Positions 41,183 through 49,822 of a DNA stretch of 64,000 nucleotides are shown here, piece after piece. Position 1 is the stretch's first letter; every line of letters starts with the position of its first letter. This DNA is from Micromonospora parva. Lineage in GTDB: Bacteria > Actinomycetota > Actinomycetes > Mycobacteriales > Micromonosporaceae. The stretch covers positions 186,001 to 250,000 of the forward strand of contig NZ_JNZS01000007.1 of NCBI RefSeq assembly GCF_000718515.1. Direction: 5' to 3'. Below the pieces are notes generated by a model. The model was not told the DNA's origin. It worked only from the letters and a program-made list of their open reading frames with translations, and did not search any database. The position numbers and the translations under genes were made by a program.

Positions 41183-41650
41183 ATGGAGGACCCAGACGTG
41201 GAATTCGAGGCACCGCGCGAACTGGCGCAGCGTAAGCGGGACACCCTCGCTCGCCTCGAACACGATCTGGACGCGTGGGTCGCCTCGGCGGACCGGGAGG
41301 GCAACCCCTACCTGGTGCCGCTCTCGTTTCTCTGGGACAGCACCGCCCTCACCCTGGCCACCGCCGAGTCCAGCCCGACCGCCCGTAATCTGCGAGCCTC
41401 CGGGCGGGTGCGGATGTCGCTCGGCACGACGCGCGACGTGGTTCTCATCGACGGCACCGTCGAGACGTTCACCCGCGACACCGTGCCGGTCGAGCTGGCC
41501 GACGCGTTCGCCGCGAGACTCTGGGACGCGCGGGTCGGCGCAACCCGGTACGCGTACCTGCGGGTGACACCTCGGCGGATTCAGACGTGGCGGGAGGAGA
41601 ACGAGATCGCCGGTCGTGACCTGATGCGTGATGGTCACTGGCTGGTCTGA
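41183..41650 (+). CDS. PPOX-fold (FMN/F420-binding) small oxidoreductase
   Basis: A 155-residue split-barrel flavin-binding-like protein: RLEHDLDAWVASADREGNPYLVPLSFLWDS, then LTLATAESSPTARNLRASGRVRMSLG, in pieces. Members of this family in actinobacteria bind F420 or FMN. No partner gene identifies the substrate. Precedes, and converges with, the two-component system. Confidence 0.78.
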   Translation: MEDPDVEFEAPRELAQRKRDTLARLEHDLDAWVASADREGNPYLVPLSFLWDSTALTLATAESSPTARNLRASGRVRMSLGTTRDVVLIDGTVETFTRDTVPVELADAFAARLWDARVGATRYAYLRVTPRRIQTWREENEIAGRDLMRDGHWLV

Positions 41651-41710
41651 CGGGCCGCGCGCAGACACCGCGACGGCGGCTCCGACAGATGGAAAGCCCG
41701 CCATTTCTGC

Positions 41711-42727
41711 TCAGGCGGTCGCCAGTCGGACCATGAACTGGCAGCCGTCGGGGGTGTTGCGTACCTCGACCCGACCTCCATGTGCCTCCACCAGGCCACG
41801 AACGATGGCCAGGCCGAGCCCTCCGGACGCCCCACCGTCGCCGGGGCCGGGGGTGCGGGCCGGTTCACCACGGAACGCGATGTCGAACAGCCGGGGCAGG
41901 TCGTCCGGGGGAATTCCGCCACAGGTGTCGGCGACCGACAGCCAGGCCTGGTCCTCCTCTCGGCCTGCTTCGATGCGTACGGTGCCGTCGGCCGGGGTGT
42001 AGCGGACCGCGTTGAGCAGCAGGTTGGCCACGACCCGAGCCAGTTCGGGTTCGCTCGCGGCGACCGTCGGCCACCCCGACTCGCTGGCGATCAACGTGAT
42101 TCGGCGAGCCTCGGCCAGCGGGACGGTGCTGGCCAACGCGTCCGAGACCACCTCGCCGAGCGGTACCGCCGTCAACGACAACCGCAGCGCTCCCGCGTTG
42201 ATCCGGGACAGCTCGAACAGGTCGTCGACGAGCCGGGTCATCCGGTCGGTCTCCACGCGGATGCGTCGGTGGTACTCGTCGACAGTGTCCGGATCGCGAA
42301 CCACCCGGTCCTCCAGCGCCTCCGCCATCGCCCGTAGCCCGGCCAGCGGGGTCCGCAGGTCGTGTGAGACCCAGGCGACCAGGTCGCGCCGGCCCTTCTC
42401 CAGTTGCCGTTCCCGCTCCCGGGCCTGGTCGCGCCAGACCGCGGCGCGGGCCAGCCGGCGGCCGAAGTGCCCGCCGACGGCGAGACTGACCACCGCCGCC
42501 GCCGCGACGGTGATCAGGACAACCTCGCTGTCGTGTGTGGAGAGGAACATCGCCTCCGCGACCGCCATCACCCCGACGGCGACGGCGACAACGGTGGTGG
42601 TGAGCAGCACGCTGAGATGCACGGTGATCGAACTGCGGCGGAGGGCGCGGAGCAGCACCGCGCCGGCGAGCCCGATACCGAGCGCCGCGCCGAGGGCGAT
42701 CGCGAAGATCAGGAGTACGTCACGCAT
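41711..42727 (-). CDS. Two-component sensor histidine kinase
   Basis: A 338-residue HK with three N-terminal membrane helices (about 3-27, 38-60, 70-92) and no large extracellular domain, so the signal is probably sensed in the membrane. It then has the H-box WVSHDLRTPLAGLRAMAEAL (His about residue 140), an N-box (ANLLLNAVRYTPADG) and ATP lid motifs (DTCGGIPPDDL, GGLGLAIV). Overlaps the response-regulator gene by 8 bp. The phosphorylated partner is the OmpR-type regulator encoded just upstream. Confidence 0.92.
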   Translation of the reverse strand: MRDVLLIFAIALGAALGIGLAGAVLLRALRRSSITVHLSVLLTTTVVAVAVGVMAVAEAMFLSTHDSEVVLITVAAAAVVSLAVGGHFGRRLARAAVWRDQARERERQLEKGRRDLVAWVSHDLRTPLAGLRAMAEALEDRVVRDPDTVDEYHRRIRVETDRMTRLVDDLFELSRINAGALRLSLTAVPLGEVVSDALASTVPLAEARRITLIASESGWPTVAASEPELARVVANLLLNAVRYTPADGTVRIEAGREEDQAWLSVADTCGGIPPDDLPRLFDIAFRGEPARTPGPGDGGASGGLGLAIVRGLVEAHGGRVEVRNTPDGCQFMVRLATA

Positions 42728-43415
42728 CGGCCGGCTCGTAGCGGTAGCCGACGCCCCAGACGGTCACGATCCGCTGCGGATCGGCCGGGTTGGTCTCGAT
42801 CTTCTCCCGCAGGCGGCGTACGTGCACTGTCACTGTCGAGTGGTCCCCGAAGTTCCAGCCCCAGACCTGCTCGAGAAGCTCGGCCCGGCCGAACACCCGG
42901 GACGGATGCCGCATGAGGTGCACGAGCAGGTCGAATTCCCGCAGCGTCAGAGCCAGATCGGTGCCCCCGAGGCGGGCGGTTCGGGACGTGGTGTGCACCA
43001 CCAGGTCGCCGTCGGTGAGCGCCTCCGGCCGCTCGGCTGGCGGGTGACCGCCGGCGCGGCGAAGCACCGACCGGACCCGCAACACCAGTTCCCGGGGAGA
43101 GAAGGGCTTGGTGAGGTAGTCGTCAGCGCCGAGTTGCAGCCCGAGGATGCGATCGGCCTCGTCACCGCGGGCGGTCAGCATGACGATCGGTACGCCGTCG
43201 GGTCGTACCCGCAACGCCCGGCACACCTCCAGGCCGTTGATCCGGGGCAGCATCAGGTCGAGCACCACCAGGTCGGGTGCCTGACGCTCCACCGCCGCCA
43301 GCGCTGCCGCGCCATCCGCCGCGAGGCTCACCTGGAAGCCGTCGTTCTCGAGGTAACGACGAATGACGTCGCTCACGGTCTGGTCGTCGTCGACCACCAG
43401 CACGCGCTGTGTCAC
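42720..43415 (-). CDS. OmpR/PhoB-family response regulator
   Basis: A 231-residue regulator from GTG 43415 behind GGGGA. Receiver: acidic pair in VLVVDDDQTV, phosphoacceptor Asp in LVVLDLMLPRI, Thr/Lys in VMLTARGD and LTKPFSPREL. C-terminal winged helix: LTLREFDLLVHLMRHPSRVF and HVRRLREKIE. Three promoters nearby, including the one in front of this gene, carry 11-bp-period GTAAG repeats, the form expected for OmpR-type dimer sites; this protein is the likely binder. Confidence 0.93.
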   Translation of the reverse strand: MTQRVLVVDDDQTVSDVIRRYLENDGFQVSLAADGAAALAAVERQAPDLVVLDLMLPRINGLEVCRALRVRPDGVPIVMLTARGDEADRILGLQLGADDYLTKPFSPRELVLRVRSVLRRAGGHPPAERPEALTDGDLVVHTTSRTARLGGTDLALTLREFDLLVHLMRHPSRVFGRAELLEQVWGWNFGDHSTVTVHVRRLREKIETNPADPQRIVTVWGVGYRYEPADA

Positions 43416-43468
43416 GAACCATCCCCGTTCCGACCGGTCGCCGTCGCCCCTCGGATGCCCATCGGCCC

Positions 43469-43523
43469 AGCGTAGCCACGCACCCGGGCCCGCCCGCACC
43501 GGCAAACCTTGCGAGGTTCTTAC
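43469..43523 (-). promoter_or_regulatory. Promoter and GTAAG direct repeat for the response-regulator gene
   Basis: On the minus strand GTAAGA-N5-GCAAGG (43523-43507), then 32 bp, then a -10 TACGCT (43474-43469). The same layout occurs before the genes at 50720 and, with a 33-bp gap, 46131. The transcript would start about 47 nt before the GTG, leaving room for the ribosome site. Implies autoregulation of the two-component system. The plus-strand epimerase has its own -10 (TACGGT, 43563-43568), 7 nt from its ATG. Confidence 0.65.
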
Positions 43524-43575
43524 GGCTGGGCGCGCAGACCCGAGCGGGCCGGCCCGCTGTCATACGGTGACCGGA

Positions 43576-44655
43576 ATGCGGATACTTGTCACCGGTGCGG
43601 CCGGGTTCATCGGTTCCCACGTCGCCGACCTGCTCACCGAGGACGGGCACGAGGTGGTGGCCGTGGACGCGTTGCTGCCCGAGGCGCACGGCGCGAGCGC
43701 ACCGTCCTGGACCGAGCGGCACGACCTGGCGGTCGGTGACGTGCGGGACGTCGAGCTGCTGACCCGGCTGCTGGCCGGCGTCGACGCGGTCTGCCATCAG
43801 GCGGCCATGGTCGGCCACGGCCTCGACCCGGCCGACGCCCCCCGGTACGCCGCGCACAACGACCTCGGCACGGCCACCCTCCTCGCCGCGATGCACGCCA
43901 CCGGGGTACGCCGACTGGTACTGGCCAGTTCGATGGTCGTCTACGGGGAGGGTCGCTACCACTGCCCCGCCCACGGGGTCGTCCGGCCTACCGGCCGTCG
44001 CGCCGACGACCTGGCCGAGGGCCGCTACGAGCCGACCTGCCCGCGCTGCGACCGGTCGCTCTCCCCCGGTCTCGTGCCCGAGGACGCGCCGTTGGAGCCG
44101 CGGAGCACGTACGCCGCCACCAAGCTGGCCCAGGAACACCTCGCCGGCGCGTGGGCCCGGCAGACCGGTGGATCGGTCTGGGCCCTGCGCTACCACAATG
44201 TCTACGGTCCGCGAATGCCACGTGACACCCCGTACTCGGGGGTCGCGTCGATCTTCCGGTCGGCCCTGGCCGGCGGGCGACCGCCCCGGGTCCTGGAGGA
44301 CGGCCGGCAACGGCGCGACTTCGTGCACGTGAGCGATGTGGCCGCCGCCAACCTGCTGGCCCTGACCACACCGGCACCGGATCCGCTGACGCCGGTCAAC
44401 GTCTGCTCGGGCGAACCGCACACCGTCGGCGAGCTGGCCCACGAGCTGGCCGTGGCGATGGGCGGCCCATCGCCGGTCACCGTCGGCGGCGGACGGGCGG
44501 CGGACGTGCGGCACGTCGTGGCCGACCCGGCCCGCGCCACCCGGCTGCTCGGCTTCACCGCCCGGGTCGGCTTCGCCGCCGGCATCGCCGACTTCACCAC
44601 CGCGGTGATGCGGGAGCCGGCGTCGGTCACGACACCGTCCACAGTAGGTGGTTGA
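43576..44655 (+). CDS. NAD-dependent sugar epimerase/dehydratase
   Basis: A 359-residue extended SDR: MRILVTGAAGFIGSHVADLL, catalytic Ser/Tyr/Lys region (LASSMVVYGEG; STYAATKLAQE). It contains an insertion of about 35 residues with two Cys pairs (HCPAHGVV and CPRCDRSL) not found in typical GalE/RmlB, perhaps a metal knuckle. Divergent from the two-component system and convergent with the membrane-protein gene, whose end it overlaps by 29 bp. A TACGGT -10 only 7 nt from the ATG suggests a leaderless transcript. Sugar substrate unknown. Confidence 0.82.
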   Translation: MRILVTGAAGFIGSHVADLLTEDGHEVVAVDALLPEAHGASAPSWTERHDLAVGDVRDVELLTRLLAGVDAVCHQAAMVGHGLDPADAPRYAAHNDLGTATLLAAMHATGVRRLVLASSMVVYGEGRYHCPAHGVVRPTGRRADDLAEGRYEPTCPRCDRSLSPGLVPEDAPLEPRSTYAATKLAQEHLAGAWARQTGGSVWALRYHNVYGPRMPRDTPYSGVASIFRSALAGGRPPRVLEDGRQRRDFVHVSDVAAANLLALTTPAPDPLTPVNVCSGEPHTVGELAHELAVAMGGPSPVTVGGGRAADVRHVVADPARATRLLGFTARVGFAAGIADFTTAVMREPASVTTPSTVGG

Positions 44656-45982
44656 CGGCGAGGGCGGTGGCGGCCTGGGCCGCCAACCACCACCGGCGGT
44701 GGCGGGTGGGCAGGTGCGCGGTGGCGACCAGCAACCAGACGGCGAACGGTAGCCAGATCCGCTCCACCTCGGCCTTGCTGAGCCCGGACAGGTCCGCGGC
44801 GAGCACCGCTGCGGCCGCCGCGACGGGCAGCCACACGGTGGGTCCGGCGCCGGTGATCCGCCGTCGGAGGGCCGCCGCGCCCGATGGTCGGATCGTCACG
44901 GCGGCCACCGCCCGGCGCACCGCCGGCCCGAGCACCGGGCCGGCCGAGAGCAGCAGAGCGGCGAGGTTCGCCCAGACCCAGTAGCCGTACGGACGTTCCG
45001 CCGCCCAACCCTGGTAGTAACGACGTGCCACCAGGTGGTAGCCGTCCAGCCACCAGAAGCCGGCGACGGTGAACACGGCGACGACGACCGCGACCGCCGT
45101 CGCCGCGACCAGCAGCACACCGGGGCGGTCCCGCGCCCGGAGCAGCACCACCGCCAACGCGAGCAACCCCACCAGGACGAACCCGTACGACAGGTAGAGC
45201 GCGAAGCCGAGGAGCAACCCGCCGAGCGCGGCCGCTGGCCGGCCACCCACCGCCAGCAGCGCCAGCCCGGCCGCGACCACCGCGGTGAAGATCCCGTCCG
45301 CTGAAGCGCCCACCCAGACCGCCCCCGGGAAGAGCACCAGGAACGGCCACACCGCCCGAGCCGCGTCCTCGACACCGAGCGCCCGCAACGCCACCGGAAC
45401 CGTCACGGCGACAGTGGCGCCGAGCACCACGCAGGCGAGCCCGGCCGCCGTCCCGCCACCCAGGCCGACCCGCTCCAACCAGACGAAGACCAGCAACGCC
45501 CCCGGTGGATGACCGGCGGTGTGGGTGGACCACGAGTCGGGCTGGAAGTCGAGGATCCGGTCGGCGAAGCCGGACAGCAGGACGCCGACATCCGTCACCC
45601 CGGGCACCTCGTGCAAATACTCGGCCTGCACGGTGAGCCGCTCGGTCAACCCCGCGGACCAGCCGTCCACCAGGGCCAGCGACAGCGTCCAGAGCACCGC
45701 GGCGAGGTAGCCGACGACCAGCAGCCGATGCCACGGCAGGTCGGTTGCCCAGCGCGTGCCCCGCCAGACGACCAGCGCGGCGACGAGCAGCGCGGCGGGG
45801 GTGCCGGGCCCCAGGTGCGGCTGCCAGGAGGCGTAGAGCGGCGCCGTGTCGGCGTGCAGCCGTACGCCCTGGTGGTTGAGCAACGCGCCGACGCAGACGG
45901 CAACGGCGAGCAGTGCCACCTCGGCACCGAGGACGATCAGGTCGGCGGACCGGGGTCGTCCCGGCCGGGTCATCATGGTCAT
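44627..45982 (-). CDS. Multi-spanning GT-C-like membrane protein (mannosyltransferase type)
   Basis: A 451-residue polytopic membrane protein with about 11-12 helices. An early periplasmic loop has HADTAPLYASWQPH, and another has DFQPDSWSTHTAGHPPGALL; Asp/His/Pro motifs in loops are typical of polyprenyl-phosphate-sugar GT-C enzymes. No catalytic residue can be proven. It is divergent from the GT2 operon and may use the sugar-lipid that the GT2 enzyme makes. Start 45982 is one of three closely spaced ATG codons. Confidence 0.72.
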   Translation of the reverse strand: MTMMTRPGRPRSADLIVLGAEVALLAVAVCVGALLNHQGVRLHADTAPLYASWQPHLGPGTPAALLVAALVVWRGTRWATDLPWHRLLVVGYLAAVLWTLSLALVDGWSAGLTERLTVQAEYLHEVPGVTDVGVLLSGFADRILDFQPDSWSTHTAGHPPGALLVFVWLERVGLGGGTAAGLACVVLGATVAVTVPVALRALGVEDAARAVWPFLVLFPGAVWVGASADGIFTAVVAAGLALLAVGGRPAAALGGLLLGFALYLSYGFVLVGLLALAVVLLRARDRPGVLLVAATAVAVVVAVFTVAGFWWLDGYHLVARRYYQGWAAERPYGYWVWANLAALLLSAGPVLGPAVRRAVAAVTIRPSGAAALRRRITGAGPTVWLPVAAAAAVLAADLSGLSKAEVERIWLPFAVWLLVATAHLPTRHRRWWLAAQAATALAVNHLLWTVS

Positions 45983-46038
45983 GGTGACGGCCGACGGTAC
46001 GACCTGCGACCAGGCAACCGACAGCCGGACGGCGAGAC

Positions 46039-46123
46039 GTCAGAGAGTCGTAAGGAGTCGTTGGCGGGTAAGCGATTCGTAAGGAGCCACAGCGCTCCGG
46101 ACCGCCCGTGGCGGGCCTAGCGT
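46039..46123 (+). promoter_or_regulatory. Promoter and GTAAG repeats for the GT2-molybdoprotein operon
   Basis: Two 11-bp-period pairs: GTCAGA/GTAAGG starting at 46039 and 46050, and GTAAGC/GTAAGG at 46068 and 46079. A -10 TAGCGT (46118-46123) begins 33 bp after the last repeat and ends 7 nt before the ATG at 46131, so the mRNA is probably leaderless. The -35 is weak, consistent with activation. Confidence 0.65.
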
Positions 46124-46130
46124 CGCCGGT

Positions 46131-46808
46131 ATGCACACAACGATCGACGTGGTGCTGCCCTGTCTGGACGAGGCGGCCGCGCTCCCTGCCGTACTGGGCG
46201 GGCTACCGTCCGGCTACCGCGCCATCGTGGTCGACAACGGCTCCACTGACGGTTCGCCGGCCGTCGCCGCCGAGCACGGCGCCCAGGTTGTCCACGAACC
46301 GCGACGCGGGTACGGCGCGGCAGTGCACACCGGTCTGCTGGCGGCGCGGGCGGAGCTGGTCTGCGTGCTCGACGCGGACGGCTCGTTCGATCCGGCCGAG
46401 TTGCCCCGGCTCGTCGCGGCGGTGCTCGACGGTCGGGCCGATCTCGCCGTCGGGCGGCGTCGGCCGGTCTCGGCGGACGCCTGGCCGTGGCATGCCCGCA
46501 CCGGGAACGCGCTGGTCGCCGCGCTGCTGCGGCGTCGTGGCGTGCCGGTGTCCGACATCAGCCCGATCCGGGTGGCCCGCCGGGCGGCGCTGCTGGGGCT
46601 CGGCGTCAACGATCGCGCGTTCGGCTACCCCTTGGAGCTGCTGCTCCGCGCGGCCGGGGCGGGCTGGCGGATCATCGAACTGGACGTGGGGTACGCACCC
46701 CGGGCCGTCGGCACCAGATCGAAGGTCTCCGGGTCGGTCCGGGGCACGTTACGGGCGACCCGGGACTTCGCCGGGGTGCTGCGCGCGGACGCCGGCGGTG
46801 CCCGGTGA
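46131..46808 (+). CDS. Family 2 glycosyltransferase
   Basis: A 225-residue GT-A enzyme of the dolichyl/polyprenyl-phosphate sugar transferase type: VVLPCLDEAAALPAVL, VVDNGSTDGS (nucleotide-binding Asp), VLDADGSFDP (DxD-like metal site) and a C-terminal RRSKVSGS-like segment (GTRSKVSGSVRG). No membrane helix. First gene of a tightly overlapping operon with DUF2064, methyltransferase, molybdoprotein and membrane protein; overlaps DUF2064 by GTGA. Confidence 0.85.
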   Translation: MHTTIDVVLPCLDEAAALPAVLGGLPSGYRAIVVDNGSTDGSPAVAAEHGAQVVHEPRRGYGAAVHTGLLAARAELVCVLDADGSFDPAELPRLVAAVLDGRADLAVGRRRPVSADAWPWHARTGNALVAALLRRRGVPVSDISPIRVARRAALLGLGVNDRAFGYPLELLLRAAGAGWRIIELDVGYAPRAVGTRSKVSGSVRGTLRATRDFAGVLRADAGGAR

Positions 46809-47485
46809 ACGTCCTGCTCGTGGTCGCGAAGGCACCGGTTGCCGGGCTGGCCAAGACGCGCCTCTGCCCGCCCGCTGATCCCACCCAGGCGGCCCGGGTC
46901 GCGGCGGCGTCGCTGTTGGACACCCTCGCGGCGGTGCGCGCCACCGCGTCGACCATTCCCGTGCTGGCCCACACCGGTCGGTTCGCCGACGCCGAGTACG
47001 GCGCGGAACTGACCGCCGCCTTGCGGGGTTGGCACCTGCTCGACCAGCGCGGCGGCACGTTCGCCGACCGCCTCGCGAACGCCCACGCCGACACCGCCGA
47101 GGCGTTTCCCGGCCGACCGGTGCTGCAGATCGGCATGGACACGCCGCAGATCCGCCCGGCCCTGCTCAGCACCGCGCTGCAGCGGCTCGCCACGCACGAG
47201 GCGGTGTTCGGGCCGGCGCTCGACGGCGGTTGGTGGGCACTCGGGCTGCGCGACCCGTCGTACGCGAGCGGGTTGCGCGAGGTTCCCATGTCGACGGCGG
47301 ACACCGGTCGCCGCACCCTCACCGCTCTGCGCGGGCGCGGTCTGCACCCGGCGATCCTGCCCGTTCAGCGCGATGTCGACGAGTGGTCGGCAGCGCTGGC
47401 GGTCGCGGCCGACCTGCCCGGCACCCGGTTCGCGGAGGCCGTCGGGTCGGTGGGCGGCCACCTGACGAGCGGACGCCCCCGGTGA
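46805..47485 (+). CDS. DUF2064 protein (TIGR04282-type nucleotide-sugar/arsenosugar glycosyltransferase-like)
   Basis: 226 residues, GTG start overlapping the previous stop. The family has a GT-A-like fold: LLVVAKAPVAGLAKTRLCPP near the N-terminus, IGMDTPQI and GPALDGGWWALGL. Family members are annotated as arsenosugar-biosynthesis glycosyltransferases (TIGR04282) but also occur in clusters with no arsenic genes, as may be the case here. Overlaps the methyltransferase by GTGA. Confidence 0.8.
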   Translation: MNVLLVVAKAPVAGLAKTRLCPPADPTQAARVAAASLLDTLAAVRATASTIPVLAHTGRFADAEYGAELTAALRGWHLLDQRGGTFADRLANAHADTAEAFPGRPVLQIGMDTPQIRPALLSTALQRLATHEAVFGPALDGGWWALGLRDPSYASGLREVPMSTADTGRRTLTALRGRGLHPAILPVQRDVDEWSAALAVAADLPGTRFAEAVGSVGGHLTSGRPR

Positions 47486-48195
47486 ACGCGACGATCAGCC
47501 TCGACGGTTTCGACGTGGCGCTGGGCCGGCCCGACGGGTGGCCCGCCGACAGTGACCCGGGCGGTACCCCGGTCGGCCCGCTGCCCGCGGCCCGACCCGA
47601 GCACTGGCTGGTGCACACCGACGGGCGGCGTGACCTGTTGCCGGTGCGGCGCTGGCACGGCCCGCCCGAACCGGCGGTCGAGTCCGTCGCCGCCCGCTGC
47701 ACCGGACCCACGATCGATCTCGGCTGCGGCCCCGGCCGGTTGACCAGGGCGCTCGCCCAGCGAGGTCTCGTCGCCCTCGGTGTGGACATCTCCGCCGAGG
47801 CGGTACGCCTCACCCAGGGCAGGGGCGTGATCGCCCTGCGCCGGGACGTCTTCGCGCCACTGCCCGGCGAGGGGAGATGGGCACACGCCCTGCTCATCGA
47901 CGGCAACATCGGCATCGGTGGTGACCCGGTCCGACTGCTGCGCCGCTGCGGCGCCCTGATCGCGGCCGACGGAACACTGATGGTGGAGGTGGAACCCCCG
48001 GGCGCCGGGCTGTGGCGGGGACAGGCGTACGTCCTGTCCGGGCGCTCCGGTGAACGGGAGCTGCGGGGGTCGGCGTTTCGGTGGGCGCGGGTCGGGGCGG
48101 AGGCGGTGGCGCGTACCGCCGACGCCGCCGGCCTGCGGGTCGCGGACCGTTTCCGGTGCGGCCCCCGCTGGTTCGCCGAGCTGGCCCGCGCATGA
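47482..48195 (+). CDS. SAM-dependent class I methyltransferase
   Basis: 237 residues from GTG 47482. The SAM motif is TIDLGCGPGRLTRALA (about residues 75-90) with VDISAEAVRL as motif II acid and LLIDGNIGIGGDPV later. The N-terminal 65 residues (RPDGWPADSDPGG..., HTDGRRDLLPVRRWHG) are unlike simple methyltransferases. No Cys cluster of ArsM is present, so arsenic is not its obvious substrate. It is fused by overlap to the genes on both sides. Confidence 0.8.
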   Translation: MNATISLDGFDVALGRPDGWPADSDPGGTPVGPLPAARPEHWLVHTDGRRDLLPVRRWHGPPEPAVESVAARCTGPTIDLGCGPGRLTRALAQRGLVALGVDISAEAVRLTQGRGVIALRRDVFAPLPGEGRWAHALLIDGNIGIGGDPVRLLRRCGALIAADGTLMVEVEPPGAGLWRGQAYVLSGRSGERELRGSAFRWARVGAEAVARTADAAGLRVADRFRCGPRWFAELARA

Positions 48196-49352
48196 TCCGC
48201 CGAGCACGCATCCCCGCGCCGGAGGACTTCACCGCGTCGTCACACTCCCCGCTGGTCGCCGCCCGGCTCGGCCTCTGGCTCGGGGTGGCGTTCGGGCTGT
48301 GTTTCGGCACCGGACTGCTCAGCCACTACATCCAGCACCCACCGGGCTGGTTCAGCTGGCCGACCCGACCGGTCAACCTCTACCGGATCACGCAGGGCGT
48401 GCACGTGCTCTCCGGTGTCGCGGCGATCCCGTTGCTGCTGGCCAAACTGTGGAGCGTCTACCCGCGACTGTTCGTCCGTCCGCCAGTGCGCCAGCCGATC
48501 CGGCTCTCCGCCCACGCCCTCGAACGGATCTCCGTCCTGGTGCTGGTGTGCGCCGCGTTCTTCGAACTGGTCACCGGCCTGTTCAACGTCGCCCAGTCGT
48601 ACCCGTGGGGGTTCTTCTTCCCGACGGCGCACTACGCGGTCGCCTGGTTGGTGGCGGGCGCGGTGCTGCTGCACGTCGCGGTGAAGCTTCCGGTCGCCCG
48701 CGCGGCGCTGAAGACGCCACTGCGGCGCAACGCCCCGGTGGCCGCCATGACACCCGGGTCTGACGACTCGGTTGAGCGACGCGCGTTCCTGCGGACGTCG
48801 GCGGGGGTCGCCGGCATCGCCGTGCTGGCCACCGCCGGGGTCACCGTGCCGTGGCTGCGTCGGGTGTCGCCGTTGGCGTGGCGCTCCGCCGCCGGGCCGC
48901 AGGGCGTTCCGATCAACCGGACGGCGGCGGCCGCGCGCATCGTCGTTCCACCTCACTGGCGACTGGAGATCGTCTGGCCGGGTGGACGACGCACAGTGTC
49001 CCTGCCCGAGCTGGCGGCCCTGCCCCCACGCACGGCGCACCTGCCGATCGCCTGCGTCGAGGGTTGGAGCGCCTCGGCCCACTGGACCGGCGTGCCCGTC
49101 GTGCAGTTGCTCCGGTGGGCCGGCGCGCCCACCGGCCGACCGGTTCGGTTCACCTCACTGGAAACCGAGGGCCTGTACGCGGCGAGCACGCTCCCCGCCG
49201 CCCACGCCAGCGACCCGCTGACACTGCTCGCGCTGAGAATCAACGGCGAACAACTCTCCCCCGACCATGGTTACCCCTGCCGGCTCATCGCCCCGAGCCG
49301 CCCTGGCGTCCTGCAGACCAAGTGGGTGGCCCGGCTGGAGGTGTGGCGGTGA
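48192..49352 (+). CDS. Membrane-anchored sulfite-oxidase-like molybdopterin oxidoreductase
   Basis: 386 residues in two parts. The first 190 form four membrane helices of cytochrome-b561/DUF4405 type with several His (SHYIQHPPGW, THGVHVLSG-like QGVHVLSGVA, HYAVAWLVAGAVLLHVAVKL) that could bind haem. After a twin-Arg-like stretch (SVERRAFLRTSAGVAG) comes an SUOX/YedY-like domain with the molybdenum Cys in LPIACVEGWSASAHWTG. The fusion would pass electrons between a membrane haem and the molybdenum site outside the membrane. Overlaps the genes on both sides. Confidence 0.82.
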   Translation: MIRRARIPAPEDFTASSHSPLVAARLGLWLGVAFGLCFGTGLLSHYIQHPPGWFSWPTRPVNLYRITQGVHVLSGVAAIPLLLAKLWSVYPRLFVRPPVRQPIRLSAHALERISVLVLVCAAFFELVTGLFNVAQSYPWGFFFPTAHYAVAWLVAGAVLLHVAVKLPVARAALKTPLRRNAPVAAMTPGSDDSVERRAFLRTSAGVAGIAVLATAGVTVPWLRRVSPLAWRSAAGPQGVPINRTAAAARIVVPPHWRLEIVWPGGRRTVSLPELAALPPRTAHLPIACVEGWSASAHWTGVPVVQLLRWAGAPTGRPVRFTSLETEGLYAASTLPAAHASDPLTLLALRINGEQLSPDHGYPCRLIAPSRPGVLQTKWVARLEVWR

Positions 49353-49774
49353 GGGCCGTCCGGCTGCTCCTGTTCGTGCTCGGCGCCGCGGCCACGGCGT
49401 ACGGCGGTTGGCTGCTCCTCCCCCAGCTCGGCACCGCCCTGCCGTGGCTGATCGGCGGCCCGGCGCTGCACGACGCCCTGGTGGCACCGCTGGTCGGGCT
49501 CGTCGGGTTGGCGCTGGGCCGCCTGGTGACCGACCGGCGACGCCGGGCCTGGATCGCCGCCGGCCTGCTGGCCAGCGCCACGTTGCTGCTGATCGCGGTG
49601 CCGCTGCTGTGGCGACCGCCGTCGGCGCCGCCGAACCCGGGCCTGCCGGACCGCGACTACCCGCTGGGGCTCGCCGTCGGGCTGGCTGTCGTCTGGGCCG
49701 CGATCGCGATCGTGCTGGTCGTCGCCACCGCTGTCGACCGGCGCGTCACGCATCGACGAAGCGACAGTCGCTGA
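49349..49774 (+). CDS. Small four-helix membrane protein
   Basis: 141 residues, GTG overlapping the stop of the molybdoprotein gene. Hydrophobic segments near residues 5-22, 28-55, 68-88 and 103-125 make a four-helix protein with a basic C-terminus. I do not recognise it; its position suggests an accessory role to the molybdoprotein. Last gene of the GT2 operon. Confidence 0.68.
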   Translation: MRAVRLLLFVLGAAATAYGGWLLLPQLGTALPWLIGGPALHDALVAPLVGLVGLALGRLVTDRRRRAWIAAGLLASATLLLIAVPLLWRPPSAPPNPGLPDRDYPLGLAVGLAVVWAAIAIVLVVATAVDRRVTHRRSDSR

Positions 49775-49822
49775 ACCCGCCCCACGTGTTTCTGCCATCC
49801 GTCGCCCAGGAGGGTCACCCCC

